Shown piece after piece: positions 7,564-16,524 of a stretch of 64,000 bases of DNA. The stretch covers positions 34,812 to 98,811 of the forward strand of contig NZ_AOMB01000041.1 of assembly GCF_000336675.1 (NCBI RefSeq), in the 5' to 3' direction. The notes beneath the pieces were generated by a model, which saw nothing but the letters and a program-made list of their open reading frames with translations, was not told the origin of the DNA and ran no database searches. Both the position numbers and the translations under genes were made by a program. The stretch comes from Halococcus hamelinensis 100A6 (GTDB lineage Archaea; Halobacteriota; Halobacteria; Halobacteriales; Halococcaceae). Numbering within the stretch: the first letter of the stretch is position 1; every line of letters begins with the position of its first letter.

Positions 7564-8520
7564 TCAGTAGGTGTCGAGGTCGGTCCCCACGGAACAGACG
7601 TACTCGCCGGTGGCCACCTGCGGCAGTCGGCGGGTACGCCAGAAGACGCCCGCGGCGTCGGCGGTCGCCTCGGCCTTCACCGCGCCGAACGCGTCGGTGA
7701 TCCGGAACAGTCGGTCCCCGCGCTCGACCCGGTCGCCGAGGTCGACGAGGAACTCGACGAGGCCGCCCGCCGACGCGCCGTACTGCTCGAAGCCGGTGGC
7801 CCGGACCTGTTCCCCGCCGCTGGCCGTCCCCTCCACGAATCCGTACTCCCGAAGGACGTTCTTCACGCCCTCGACCCCGACCTCGACGCTCTTCTCGTCG
7901 AAGCCCACCGACCCGCCGAGCTCGGGGTCGATGGTCGGGACGCCCTCGTCGGGCCCCGCGCGGGCGAGCTGGCCGTCGGGTCCCTTCTGGTCGAGGACGT
8001 AGCCGCAGTCGAACGTCTTCGCGAGGTCGAGACACGCGTCGTGGAGCCGGTGGCGCGGGCCGCAGCGCACTCTGGTCTCGCGGATCATCCGACTGGTCGA
8101 GCCCTGGTGGAGGTCGAGCACGAGGTCGGCACTCGTCGCGATGTCGAACGTCGTCGCCGCGATTCGTTCGGAGGAGGTGCCCCGGTTGTCGCCCGGGTAG
8201 GCCCGGTTGAGTTTGGTGTCGTCGATCGGGTTCCGGTGTTCGGCCACCCGGAAGCCGTGGACGTTGACGATCCCGACGACCAGTATCGTCCCGGCGATCG
8301 CCTCCGGGTCGAGCTGGGGGACGAGCCGTCGGATGACCCCGACGCCGTTGAGTTCGTCGCCGTCGCTCGCGGCCTGGAGATAGAGGGTCTTGCCGTCGTC
8401 CGCACCGTTGATAACACAGACGGGGAGACCGACGTCCGCACCGTCGCGACTCTCGCCGACCGACAGCCGACCGGTGTCGACCTCGCCGGGAGCGGCGCTC
8501 GCGGTTCCGAGGCTCGTCAT
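7564..8520 (-). CDS. Succinylglutamate desuccinylase/aspartoacylase family protein
   Basis: 318-residue member of the zinc carboxypeptidase-like AstE/AspA family, which removes acyl groups from amino acids or related amides. Seen: the region QAASDGDELNG, where most family members have HGDE, then NRAYPGD and LDLHQGST. The C-terminal ~90 residues (GGLVEFLVDLGDRVERGDRLFRI) form the beta-rich lipoyl-like domain usual in this family. The first metal His appears replaced in the SDGDE motif, so the metal site may differ. The substrate is unknown. No gap separates it from the convergent SDR gene. Confidence 0.82.
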   Translation of the reverse strand: MTSLGTASAAPGEVDTGRLSVGESRDGADVGLPVCVINGADDGKTLYLQAASDGDELNGVGVIRRLVPQLDPEAIAGTILVVGIVNVHGFRVAEHRNPIDDTKLNRAYPGDNRGTSSERIAATTFDIATSADLVLDLHQGSTSRMIRETRVRCGPRHRLHDACLDLAKTFDCGYVLDQKGPDGQLARAGPDEGVPTIDPELGGSVGFDEKSVEVGVEGVKNVLREYGFVEGTASGGEQVRATGFEQYGASAGGLVEFLVDLGDRVERGDRLFRITDAFGAVKAEATADAAGVFWRTRRLPQVATGEYVCSVGTDLDTY

Positions 8521-8609
8521 TATCCGAACACGACATTTCGACCGCCTTTAGCCGTTCGATATCGACGGCGAACCGACGCGATTTTGCCGCCGCCAGCGGT
8601 AGCCCAGCC

Positions 8610-8882
8610 GTGGCAGACACACCCGACCGCCCCCCGACCACGGAGTTCCTCGCGGCGCTCTCGGTCGCGCGCAACGCCACGGTCGGACTCGCCGTCGGGG
8701 TCGCGCTCGCGGTGCTCGCCTACGTCTACCGGGTGTTCGCGCTCGCCGGGCCGACCGCCGACACTCGCGGCTCGCCCGTGCTGTTCGCCCTCCTGGCCGT
8801 GACCCTCGCCCTCGCCGCCGCGGCAGTCGTCGCCGTCGGGCTGACGCTGGTGTCGGCCTACCGCCTCGCTCACGAGCAGTAA
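8610..8882 (+). CDS. Small membrane protein, haloarchaeal type
   Basis: 90 residues starting at GTG. Two or three hydrophobic helices are visible: VARNATVGLAVGVALAVLAY, then VLFALLAVTLALAAAAVVAVG running into TLVSAYRLAHEQ. No catalytic motif and no recognised function. It is divergent from the aspartoacylase-like gene with an 89-base gap. Confidence 0.68.
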   Translation: MADTPDRPPTTEFLAALSVARNATVGLAVGVALAVLAYVYRVFALAGPTADTRGSPVLFALLAVTLALAAAAVVAVGLTLVSAYRLAHEQ

Positions 8883-8909
8883 ACTCCCCGTCCGCCGTTC
8901 CCGCCCCTC

Positions 8910-10133
8910 CTACTGTGCGTCCGATGTCTCCCCGCAGGCCTCGCGAAGCCGGTCGGCCCCGGTTCGTGGTCCCTTCGCCAGCAGGACGTTCTCCGCCCGG
9001 AGCTCGGTGTTCGGCCCCGGCGAGACGACCCAGTCGTCGCGCTCGTCGGCCGCCGACGCCTCGTTCACCCGGCGGACCCCTATCACTCGCATTCCGGTCT
9101 CGGTCTTCACCATCGCGTCGCCGAGCGTCGTGCCGTCGAGGTCGCTGCCCGCCGCGATCCGCTCGCGGACGAGCACCTCGTCGGACTCGCTGACGGCCTC
9201 GGCGATCACCGGATGCGAGGCGATCCCGCGGAGGACACCTTCGCTGATCTCGAGGGCGGCGTCGGAGATCACCTCCGTGCTTCGCGCGAGGTGGACCAGC
9301 CCCCGCAGGGAGACCGGGTCCTCGACCCGGCCCGCCGCCCGGAGGGTCCAGGCCTCGAAGCGCGACTGGAGCGCGTCGACCTCGGCTTCGAGGTTCAGTA
9401 CTTCCTCGGCGAGGGCCTCGCTGTCGAACAGCACCGCGCCGTAGGCCAGGTCCACCGCGAGTTCGCTCATGTTCTTCATCAGCACCACCGAGTCCATCGC
9501 GCGTTCGAGGTCCGGGGTGTCGGGTTCCGGCGGGTCGGGCGGAACGTACGCCTCGCCGGTGGTGCTCTGATAGACCCCCGCGATGCCCTCTTCGAGACCG
9601 CGGAAGAGCACGACGTCGGCGGGTTCGAGGTGCGTTTCGCGCTCCGGGTTCAGGATCCACTCGCCGGCCCGCCGGATCGCGATGGCTCTGACCCCCGTCT
9701 CGGTTTCGAGGTTCAGCCCGCCGAGGGTCTCCCCGGCGAACCGGGAATCGGGGTCAACGCGGGCGCGCACGAGGGTCTCGACCGCCTCGGGGAGCGCCGC
9801 CCGGATCGCGTCGGGGAGCCGAATGTCCTCGAGGACGACCTTCGCGATGTCGCCGGTCGCGTCCGAGACCTTCTCGGTCGCGCCGACGATCCCCAACACC
9901 GGGGCGAGCGCCTCGGCGTCGTCGGGGGTGCGCGAGGCCATCAGCAGGCTCATGTGGGTCCTGAGCTGGAGGACGTCCATCTCGGATTCGAGCTGGAGGA
10001 CCTCCTCGGCGACCTCGTCGCTGTCGAGGAGCACCGCCGAGTACGACAGGTCGATCATGAGCTCGGCGATGTCCTTCATCTCCGCGAGGAGTCGCTTGAC
10101 GCTGCGCGGCTCGTAGTCGACCTCGCGTGCCAT
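8910..10133 (-). CDS. Duplicated PhoU/TrkA-C domain protein
   Basis: 407 residues built as two tandem repeats. Each has a PhoU-like helical part (MKDIAELMIDLSYSAVLLDS; MKNMSELAVDLAYGAVLFDS) and an RCK C-terminal (TrkA-C) ligand-binding part (LETETGVRAIAIRRAGEW; VKTETGMRVIGVRRVNEA). No membrane segments. Proteins of this type (COG3273) are thought to regulate potassium or other ion transport by sensing a ligand. The start is the ATG before AREVDYEPRSV; TATA-like GCTTTTGC sits about 28 bases upstream, so the mRNA is probably leaderless. Divergent from citrate synthase. Confidence 0.85.
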   Translation of the reverse strand: MAREVDYEPRSVKRLLAEMKDIAELMIDLSYSAVLLDSDEVAEEVLQLESEMDVLQLRTHMSLLMASRTPDDAEALAPVLGIVGATEKVSDATGDIAKVVLEDIRLPDAIRAALPEAVETLVRARVDPDSRFAGETLGGLNLETETGVRAIAIRRAGEWILNPERETHLEPADVVLFRGLEEGIAGVYQSTTGEAYVPPDPPEPDTPDLERAMDSVVLMKNMSELAVDLAYGAVLFDSEALAEEVLNLEAEVDALQSRFEAWTLRAAGRVEDPVSLRGLVHLARSTEVISDAALEISEGVLRGIASHPVIAEAVSESDEVLVRERIAAGSDLDGTTLGDAMVKTETGMRVIGVRRVNEASAADERDDWVVSPGPNTELRAENVLLAKGPRTGADRLREACGETSDAQ

Positions 10134-10184
10134 GCTCGACGTTCGTCCGGGCGGGCAAAAGCGTTGCTCGCGCACGTGCGTGGG

Positions 10185-10204
10185 GAAACGGTAATACTTT
10201 TCCC
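10185..10204 (+). promoter_or_regulatory. Citrate synthase promoter
   Basis: GAAACGGTAATACTTTT: purine-rich BRE-like GAAACG followed by TATA-like TAATACTTT. It is centred about 30 bases before the ATG at 10226, which predicts a leaderless transcript. Confidence 0.6.
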
Positions 10205-10225
10205 GGCAGGTCGGGTACAAGCGCT

Positions 10226-11374
10226 ATGGCAGACGACCTCCAGAAGGGGCTCGATGAGGTTCTCGTGGCCGAATCCTCGTTGAGTCACATCGACGGTGAC
10301 GCCGGACAGCTGGTCTATCACGGCTACGATATCAAGGACCTCGCGCGCGAGGCGAGCTTCGAGGAGGTCCTCTACTTGCTCTGGAACGACGAGCTCCCCG
10401 AGCGCGACGACCTGGAGGCGTTCGTCGAGGACCTCTCGGCGGAGTACACGATCGAGGAGGGCGTGGTCACGACGCTCGAAGACCTCGTGGCGGCGGACGA
10501 GCGCCCGATGGCGGCGGTTCGGACCGCGGTGTCGATGCTCTCGGCCTCGGACGACGAGGACGCCGAACCCGGCGACATCGACGCCGTCCGCCACCAGGGG
10601 CTCCGCATCGCCGCGAAGTTCCCGACGATCCTCGCGGCCTACGACCGCCTCCGCAACGGCGAGGAGCCCGTGGAGCCGAACGAGGAGCTCTCGTACGCCG
10701 CGAACTTCCTCTACATGCTCCACGGCGAGGAGCCCGACGACGTCGCCGCCGAGACCTTCGACATGGCGTTGATCCTCCACGCCGACCACGGCCTCAACGC
10801 CTCGACGTTCACCTCGATGGTGGTCGCGAGCACGCTCGCCGACACCTACAGCTCCGTCACCGGCGGCATCAGCGCGCTCTCGGGCTCGCTCCACGGCGGC
10901 GCGAACCAGGACGTCATGGAGGTCCTGCTCGAACTCGACGAGAGCGGTCAGGACCCGACCGAGTGGATCGCCGAACAGATCGACGACGGCCGCCGCATCC
11001 CCGGCTGGGGCCACCGCGTCTACAACGTCAAGGACCCGCGCGCCGAGATCCTCACCGAGAAATCCGAGGACCTCGGCAACGCCTCCGGCGAGAAGAAGTG
11101 GTACGACTACGCCGCCGCCATCGAGAAGTACCTCACCGAGGAGGAGGACTTCCCGAGCAAGGGCCTCGCGCCAAACGTCGACTTTTATTCAGGAACTGTC
11201 TACTACCAGCTCGGCATCCCGCTCGACATGTACACCCCGATCTTCGCGATGAGCCGGACGGCGGGCTGGGTCGGCCACATCCTCGAATACCAGTCCGACA
11301 ACCGCCTCATCCGCCCGCGCGCCCGATACGTCGGCCCCACGGACGAGGAGTTCGTCCCGATCGACGAGCGATAA
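10226..11374 (+). CDS. gltA: Citrate synthase
   Basis: 382 residues. Condenses oxaloacetate and acetyl-CoA to citrate, the entry step of the TCA cycle. The archaeal short form is seen, with catalytic His223 (SGSLHGGAN), His263 (PGWGHRVY) and Asp319 (APNVDFYSG), and the family block HADHGLNASTFT at 185-196. The ATG before ADDLQKGLD fits both the promoter and the family N-terminus; the frame is open further upstream but is not conserved. Isocitrate dehydrogenase of the same cycle lies at 22299. Confidence 0.97.
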   Translation: MADDLQKGLDEVLVAESSLSHIDGDAGQLVYHGYDIKDLAREASFEEVLYLLWNDELPERDDLEAFVEDLSAEYTIEEGVVTTLEDLVAADERPMAAVRTAVSMLSASDDEDAEPGDIDAVRHQGLRIAAKFPTILAAYDRLRNGEEPVEPNEELSYAANFLYMLHGEEPDDVAAETFDMALILHADHGLNASTFTSMVVASTLADTYSSVTGGISALSGSLHGGANQDVMEVLLELDESGQDPTEWIAEQIDDGRRIPGWGHRVYNVKDPRAEILTEKSEDLGNASGEKKWYDYAAAIEKYLTEEEDFPSKGLAPNVDFYSGTVYYQLGIPLDMYTPIFAMSRTAGWVGHILEYQSDNRLIRPRARYVGPTDEEFVPIDER

Positions 11375-11461
11375 CCGGTTTCCGAGCGCCGGTGCGCGAG
11401 CGAGCGCCATGCTTTTATCACCGCCGGCCATCGCTTCGCGCATGACCCGGGGCGAGCAGCG

Positions 11462-11656
11462 ATGAAGGAGTCGTTGATGGAGATCATCCGGTGTCCGATG
11501 GACAAGCAGGAACTCGAACTCGAGCCCATCCAGGAGTCCGATGACGAGGTGCTCGAAGGCCGTCTCGTCTGCACCGAGTGCGGCGAGGAGTACCCGATCG
11601 AGGAGGGGATCCCGAACCTCCTGCCGCCGGACATGCGCGACGACCCACCGGCGTGA
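11462..11656 (+). CDS. Trm112-family methyltransferase activator
   Basis: 64 residues with the Trm112 signature: a short N-terminus with IIRCPMDKQELEL, then VCTECGEEYPIEEGIPNLLPPDM. Trm112 binds and activates several S-adenosylmethionine-dependent methyltransferases acting on tRNA, rRNA and release factor. Only three of the four usual zinc cysteines are present (CPMD in place of CPxC), a variation seen in haloarchaeal members. It is followed after two bases by a membrane protein gene. Confidence 0.85.
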   Translation: MKESLMEIIRCPMDKQELELEPIQESDDEVLEGRLVCTECGEEYPIEEGIPNLLPPDMRDDPPA

Positions 11657-11658
11657 GC

Positions 11659-12306
11659 ATGGCGGGCGAATCGAGCGACTCCACGACGCTCACCGTGTAC
11701 CTCAACCGCACGGGGCTCCACTCGATAGACGTCCCCGAGAGCTTCGCGAGCGCCGACTCGTTCGTGATCGAACTCGAGAACCACGGCGAGGGGACCCACG
11801 TCCACCTCCGGCTCGACGAGGCGCTCTCGGGGGTCGCCTCGGTGCCGTCGAGCAACCACTACGTCCGTCCCGGCGCGACGACGCGCATCCCGGTGAGCGT
11901 CACCGACCCCGGCCCGGCCGGTGGCACGCTCACCATCGCGACCGCCTACGGGAGCCAGACCGAGACGGTCCCGCTCACCATCGAACCCAACGCGGGCAAG
12001 CGCCGCGTCAAGATCGACGAATCCCTCATCGAGCGCTCCGGGGGCGGGAGCCTCACGGGATCGGGGAGCGTCGAACCGACCCGCTCGACCTCTTCGAGCG
12101 CCCCACGACGCACGGGGTCGACGGGCTCCTCGGCGTCGGCCGGCTCGACCGGGGGCTTCAGCACGCCCGCCCTCCTCGGGGCCGCGGCTGTAGTCGTGAT
12201 CGTCGGCATCGTCCTCCTCTTCCTCTCGGACGTCGTGGCGGTCTACATCGGCGCGCTCGCAGTGCTCGTCGGCGTCATCGCGGCCGCCTACCTCGTCCTC
12301 TACTGA
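11659..12306 (+). CDS. Membrane-anchored protein with beta-rich N-terminal domain
   Basis: 215 residues. Residues 5-120 are beta-rich and Ig-like (TLTVYLNRTGLHSIDVPESF; HYVRPGATTRIPVSVTDP; GTLTIATAYGSQTETVPLTI). A Ser/Thr/Gly-rich linker follows (about 135-175), then two C-terminal membrane helices (TPALLGAAAVVVIVGIVLLF; VAVYIGALAVLVGVIAAAYL). The family is haloarchaeal and of unknown function. The start two bases after the Trm112 stop was chosen, so the pair is probably one operon. Confidence 0.75.
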   Translation: MAGESSDSTTLTVYLNRTGLHSIDVPESFASADSFVIELENHGEGTHVHLRLDEALSGVASVPSSNHYVRPGATTRIPVSVTDPGPAGGTLTIATAYGSQTETVPLTIEPNAGKRRVKIDESLIERSGGGSLTGSGSVEPTRSTSSSAPRRTGSTGSSASAGSTGGFSTPALLGAAAVVVIVGIVLLFLSDVVAVYIGALAVLVGVIAAAYLVLY

Positions 12307-13371
12307 TCAGGAGTCCTTCTCACGGATCCCCTCGAACCCGCCGTCGTCGTCGAGCCGCTTCGCCCGGAGATACCGCGCCCGATAGCGGTTCGCGCCGTCG
12401 CCGACGTCGGCCTCGCGGACCTCGTCGACCCGGCCGTCGGCTACCGCCTCGATCAGGGTCTCGATCTGGCCTCGCTCGCTCGGCGTGAGTTCGATCTCGT
12501 AGGTTCGCGGCTCCTCGCTTTCGAGGATCGCCCACTGGCGCGCCGCGGCGACCACCAGCGAGCAGGGCTCGCGACACGGGAACACACCGTCGCCGCGCGG
12601 CACGTCGAGCTCCGTACTTCCGTCCTCGTCCCACTCGCGGCGCTTGAGACACTGCGAGTCCACACAGCAGGCCGCCGCGAGGTTCTCGACCCCATCGACG
12701 TCGAGGTCGTCGACGACGCCGTAGATCCCGGTCTGGCGCTCGGCGGTCTCGCGGAAGTGGGTGACGTCGAGGTCGCCCTCGCGCTCGCGGTGCCAGTTCG
12801 CCACCGTCGCGGGGTAGAAGAACTCGACCGTTCTGACGAGGTCGCGACCGTCGAGCGCGGGGAAGACCCACCCGGTGGCGAGCGTCGGTGCGGTCTTGAG
12901 CGGTCGGTACTCCCCGTCGTCGTCGAGGGTGGCTAGCTCGCGGGCGTCGAGCGGGTCGTCGTGGTGTTCGAGGTCGTCGACTTCGACGTCGACGTCGGCG
13001 GTGTGACGGAGCTCGTAGACGCGTTCGCCGTCCTCGCCGAGCCCGGCGGTGACCAGGAGCTGGCCCCACTCGCGCGAGAGGCCGGCGACGAGGCTCTCGT
13101 AGCGTTCGCGCACCCCCACCTCGTCGGCGCGTTCGACCCACCGGAGATACGCCTTCGTCGCGCCGTCCAGCCCGTTCCAGTACTCCCAGTTCGAGACGAA
13201 CCACGGGTTCTCGGTCGCGAGCGCGTCGAACTCGGTCTCGGAGAGGTCCGCGTGGCTCACGCCCGGCGTCTCGAAGGTGTAGCCCGACCCGTCGTGGGTC
13301 ACCGAGAGGCCGTCGCACGCGACACCGTCGGTGGCGGCCTCGCGAAGCGCGTCGAGTTGGGAGTCGTTCAT
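12307..13371 (-). CDS. DR2241-family iron-sulfur protein, partner of CbiX
   Basis: 354 residues. The C-terminal part has CCVDSQC and FPCREPC (Cys235, 236, 241, 266, 270), fitting a 4Fe-4S site. In Deinococcus DR2241 this domain is fused to a CbiX chelatase. Here it is a separate gene directly downstream of cbiX with no spacer, which supports a shared role in cobalt insertion or corrinoid synthesis. The N-terminal ~200 residues are acidic and without a recognised catalytic motif. The role of the cluster is not established. Confidence 0.8.
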   Translation of the reverse strand: MNDSQLDALREAATDGVACDGLSVTHDGSGYTFETPGVSHADLSETEFDALATENPWFVSNWEYWNGLDGATKAYLRWVERADEVGVRERYESLVAGLSREWGQLLVTAGLGEDGERVYELRHTADVDVEVDDLEHHDDPLDARELATLDDDGEYRPLKTAPTLATGWVFPALDGRDLVRTVEFFYPATVANWHREREGDLDVTHFRETAERQTGIYGVVDDLDVDGVENLAAACCVDSQCLKRREWDEDGSTELDVPRGDGVFPCREPCSLVVAAARQWAILESEEPRTYEIELTPSERGQIETLIEAVADGRVDEVREADVGDGANRYRARYLRAKRLDDDGGFEGIREKDS

Positions 13372-14244
13372 CTAGTCCCCCGCCGCCGGGGTCGCGGTCC
13401 GTCGGCGGACGATGTCGAGCGCCTCGGTGACGTCCGCCCCCGCGTCGGCGGCGCGTTCGAGGATCACGTCCGCCATCAGGGGTTCGGTCCCGACCGCGCC
13501 CGCGTACCAGATCCGGTGGCCCTCGACCTCCGCCGGGATATCGTAGCCCTCGCGGTAGTCGTCGGTGAGTCCCATGTCCTCGGGGATGTCCTCCTGGGTG
13601 TGGTAGCCGTCGGCGACGAACAGCGGGACGACGACGACGTCCTCGCTCTCGAAGTAGTCGGCGACGTCGTCGACCTCGGGTTCCTCGTCCATGAAGAGCG
13701 CCTTCACTTCGGCGAACCGTTCCATCTCGCGTACCCGGTCGGCGTGGTACTTCACCGCCTTCGCGGAGTTCTCGTTTCTGTCGGTGCCGTGGCCCACGAC
13801 CGCGAGGCCGACGTCCTCGCCGACGTCGGGATCGCCGGTGACGGACTCGGCGCGCTGGACGATCACGTCGGTCATCGAGGGGTGGGTCCCGGCGGGCCCA
13901 CAGTAGTGAATCGTTTTCTCGACGTCCGCGGCGGTGAGGGTGGCGGTGTCGGCGTCGGTCCCCGACGAATCCCAGAGCGAGACGTCCCAGCCGTCGAGCC
14001 GGAGTTCGCGCGGGATGACCTGCTCGGTGAAGTAGCCCTCCGAGATGAACAGCGGAACGACGTAGACCTCGTCGCTGTCGAGGGTCCGGAGGACCTCCCG
14101 GAAGGAGGGTTCCTCCTTCCAGAACGCCTCGCGGACCTCGGCGAACGCACCGGACTCGCGGACGGTGTCGGCGTGGGCGAAGGCCGGACCGTGCGAGCCG
14201 GGATTCAGGTGCGAACCGTGGGCGACGATGACGAGCGCCGGCAT
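13372..14244 (-). CDS. cbiX: Sirohydrochlorin cobaltochelatase CbiX, two-lobe form
   Basis: 290 residues. Inserts cobalt (or nickel/iron) into sirohydrochlorin in the anaerobic cobalamin route. Two CbiX lobes are visible: VIVAHGSHLNPGSHGPAF with His9, and AVVGHGTDRNENSAKAV with His152. Each is followed by a VVPLF(I/V)xxGY(F/H)T segment that carries the second metal residue (His215 in the second lobe; Phe in the first). Long CbiX forms of this kind are class II chelatases. Next gene: DR2241-type protein. Confidence 0.92.
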   Translation of the reverse strand: MPALVIVAHGSHLNPGSHGPAFAHADTVRESGAFAEVREAFWKEEPSFREVLRTLDSDEVYVVPLFISEGYFTEQVIPRELRLDGWDVSLWDSSGTDADTATLTAADVEKTIHYCGPAGTHPSMTDVIVQRAESVTGDPDVGEDVGLAVVGHGTDRNENSAKAVKYHADRVREMERFAEVKALFMDEEPEVDDVADYFESEDVVVVPLFVADGYHTQEDIPEDMGLTDDYREGYDIPAEVEGHRIWYAGAVGTEPLMADVILERAADAGADVTEALDIVRRRTATPAAGD

Positions 14245-14313
14245 ACCCGTCCTACGGACGACGGCGATTTAGTGGCTTCGTCTCCCGAACCCCCGGTCCG
14301 GCCGGTCGACCGG

Positions 14314-15354
14314 CTACGGCGTGATGACCGCTCGGCCCTCGATCTCGCCGTGTTCGAGCTTGGCCGCGACGTCGTTGATCTCGTCGAGCCCGTAGCGCGT
14401 GGTCCGGAGGTCGACGTCGCCGCGCTCGACCAGCGCGACGAGTTCCTGGAGTTCGGTGTAGTTGCCGACGAGACTCCCCCGGTAGCTGAAGTCGCCGTTG
14501 ACGAGCGCCTGGGAGGGTTCGTGGACGTGGCCACCGTAGCCGATGACCGTGTGCGCGCCGCCCGCGGCGACGATGTCGGGACCGAGTGCCGTGGTCTCGT
14601 CCGCCCCGACGAAGTCGAGCACCGAGTGTGCCCCTACGCCGTCGGTGATCGCCTCGATCTCGCTCGCGACGTCTTCGTTCCCCGGGTCGATGGTGTGGTG
14701 CGCACCGAGGTCGTCGGCCAGCGAGAGCGCCTCGTCCTTCATGTCGACCGCGGTGATGGTGACGGGGCTCATCGCGTCGAGACACTGGAGCCCGATGTGA
14801 CCGAGCCCGCCGACCCCGATCACGACGGCGTGGTCGCCGGGGTTGAGTTCGCGCGAGGCGCGTTTGACCGCGTGGTAGGCCGTGATACCCGCATCGGCGT
14901 GGGGCGCGATGTCGACGGTACTCACGCCCTCGGGCAGCGGGATCACCGCCCGCTCGTTCGTGCGGAGGGAGTCGGCGAACCCGCCGTCCGTCGAGAGGCC
15001 GGGGAACGCGAGGTCCTCGCAGTGCATGTCGTCGCCGAGTCGGCAGGGCCGACACGTCCCGCAGGTCATCACGGTGTGACAGATCACCGGGTCGCCCTCC
15101 TCGACCATCGTGACGTCCTCGCCGACCTCGACCACCCGGCCCGCGTTCTCGTGGCCGAGGGTCATCGGGAGGTCCTGGGGCATGTACTCCGCCCACTGCC
15201 CCTCGATCACGTGGTTGTCGGTCTGACACCATCCCGCGCCTTCCACCTCCACCACCACGCCGTCGGGGGTATCGGCCTGCGGTTCGTCGACCTCGTCGAT
15301 CGAGAGCGCGTTCTCCATCTCCTCGGTGTACTCGTGGAGTCTGGCTGCTTGCAT
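14314..15354 (-). CDS. Zinc-dependent alcohol dehydrogenase (MDR), propane-operon type
   Basis: 346-residue medium-chain dehydrogenase. Catalytic zinc: Cys43, His68 and Glu69 (LGHENAG). Structural zinc: Cys98, 101, 104 and 112 (TCGTCRPCRLGDDMHC). Nucleotide-binding VIGVGGLGHIG. GQWAEYMP, FPGLSTDGGFADSL and ADAGITAYHAVKRA closely resemble, from memory, the alcohol dehydrogenase encoded with propane 2-monooxygenase in actinobacteria, thought to oxidise 2-propanol or related alcohols. The start ATG precedes QAARLHEYTEEME. It diverges from the amidohydrolase gene with 117 bases between. Confidence 0.9.
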   Translation of the reverse strand: MQAARLHEYTEEMENALSIDEVDEPQADTPDGVVVEVEGAGWCQTDNHVIEGQWAEYMPQDLPMTLGHENAGRVVEVGEDVTMVEEGDPVICHTVMTCGTCRPCRLGDDMHCEDLAFPGLSTDGGFADSLRTNERAVIPLPEGVSTVDIAPHADAGITAYHAVKRASRELNPGDHAVVIGVGGLGHIGLQCLDAMSPVTITAVDMKDEALSLADDLGAHHTIDPGNEDVASEIEAITDGVGAHSVLDFVGADETTALGPDIVAAGGAHTVIGYGGHVHEPSQALVNGDFSYRGSLVGNYTELQELVALVERGDVDLRTTRYGLDEINDVAAKLEHGEIEGRAVITP

Positions 15355-15471
15355 GTGACCACACCGCCGTAGGACTGTCACGGTCAAAAATGTTCGTACC
15401 GAGATCGGGGCTCCCAGCCGCTTTCCGCAGCCAAAAGACGTATGATAGTCAAACACAATCGATGATGTGCA

Positions 15472-16524
15472 ATGTACCGGCACGAGGGATCGGATGTCTT
15501 CGTCATCGACGCGCACGTCCACCACTGGGACGCGAGCACGGAGAACATCATCCACGAGGGCGGCGAACAGTTCATCCGGTGCTTCCACGACTATCACACC
15601 GCGTTCACGCCGGAGGAGCGCCAGTGGAGTATCGACGAGTACCGGAAGTACAGCGCCGAACGGATGGTCGAGGACCTCTTCCGGGACGGCCACGACGACA
15701 TGGCGGTCTTCCAGCCCACCTACCTCGGCGAGTTCTACGAGAACGGGTTCAACACCATCGAGGACAACGCCGACCTGGCCGAAGAGTACGAGGACCGATT
15801 CGTGCTCAACGGCCGGTTCGACCCCCGAGAGGGCGAGGCGGGGCTTCAGGAACTCGAACGCCAAAAGGACGAACACGACATCACGGGGGTCAAACTCTAC
15901 ACCGCCGAGTGGAAGGGTGACTCGAAGGGCTGGCGGCTCGACTCGGAGGACTCCTTCGAATACTTGGAGAAGTGTGCCGAGCTCGGGATCACGAACATCC
16001 ACGCCCACAAGGGGCCGACGATCCGGCCGCTGAATCGCGACGCCTTCGACGTGCGGGACGTCGACGACGCCGCGACCTCGTTCCCCGAACTCGACTTCAT
16101 CGTCGAGCACGTCGGCTTCCCGCGGTTCGACGACTTCGCCCACATCGCGACCCAGGAGACCAACGTCTACGGGGGACTGGCGGTGGTCGCGCCGATGGCG
16201 CTGGCCCGTCCACGAAAGTTCGGCGAGATCATGGGTGAACTCCTCTACTGGGTCGGCGAGGACAACATCCTCTTCGGCAGCGACTACGCGCTCTGGGAAC
16301 CCGAGTGGGTCGTCGAGGCCGTGATGGAGGCCGAACTCACCGAGGAACAACGCGACGAGTACGGCCTCGAGTTCGACCTCGAAACCAAGAGGAAGGTCAT
16401 GGGCGAGAACGCCGCCGAACTCTACGACATCGACATCGAGGAACAGAAGGAGAAGCTGGCCGACGACGCCATCAGCGCCGAGTTCGACCTCGGCGACCAG
16501 TACGGGGGTGCCACCGCGGACTGA
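15472..16524 (+). CDS. Amidohydrolase-family protein of the propane-monooxygenase accessory type
   Basis: 350-residue TIM-barrel amidohydrolase (amidohydrolase-2 group). Metal residues visible: DAHVHHWD (His15, His17), TNIHAHKGPTIRPLNRDAFD, VEHVGFPR and FGSDYALWEPEW. The whole pattern, including GVKLYTAEWKGDSKGWRLD and MGELLYWVGEDNI, resembles the amidohydrolase gene within actinobacterial prm operons, whose function is not settled. The next gene overlaps its stop (TGATG), so the two are translationally coupled. Confidence 0.87.
   Translation: MYRHEGSDVFVIDAHVHHWDASTENIIHEGGEQFIRCFHDYHTAFTPEERQWSIDEYRKYSAERMVEDLFRDGHDDMAVFQPTYLGEFYENGFNTIEDNADLAEEYEDRFVLNGRFDPREGEAGLQELERQKDEHDITGVKLYTAEWKGDSKGWRLDSEDSFEYLEKCAELGITNIHAHKGPTIRPLNRDAFDVRDVDDAATSFPELDFIVEHVGFPRFDDFAHIATQETNVYGGLAVVAPMALARPRKFGEIMGELLYWVGEDNILFGSDYALWEPEWVVEAVMEAELTEEQRDEYGLEFDLETKRKVMGENAAELYDIDIEEQKEKLADDAISAEFDLGDQYGGATAD

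Noticed and set aside
12961-15372. An 803-codon open frame on the plus strand
   Set aside because: Antisense to the DR2241-type, cbiX and ADH genes, all of which have intact motifs.
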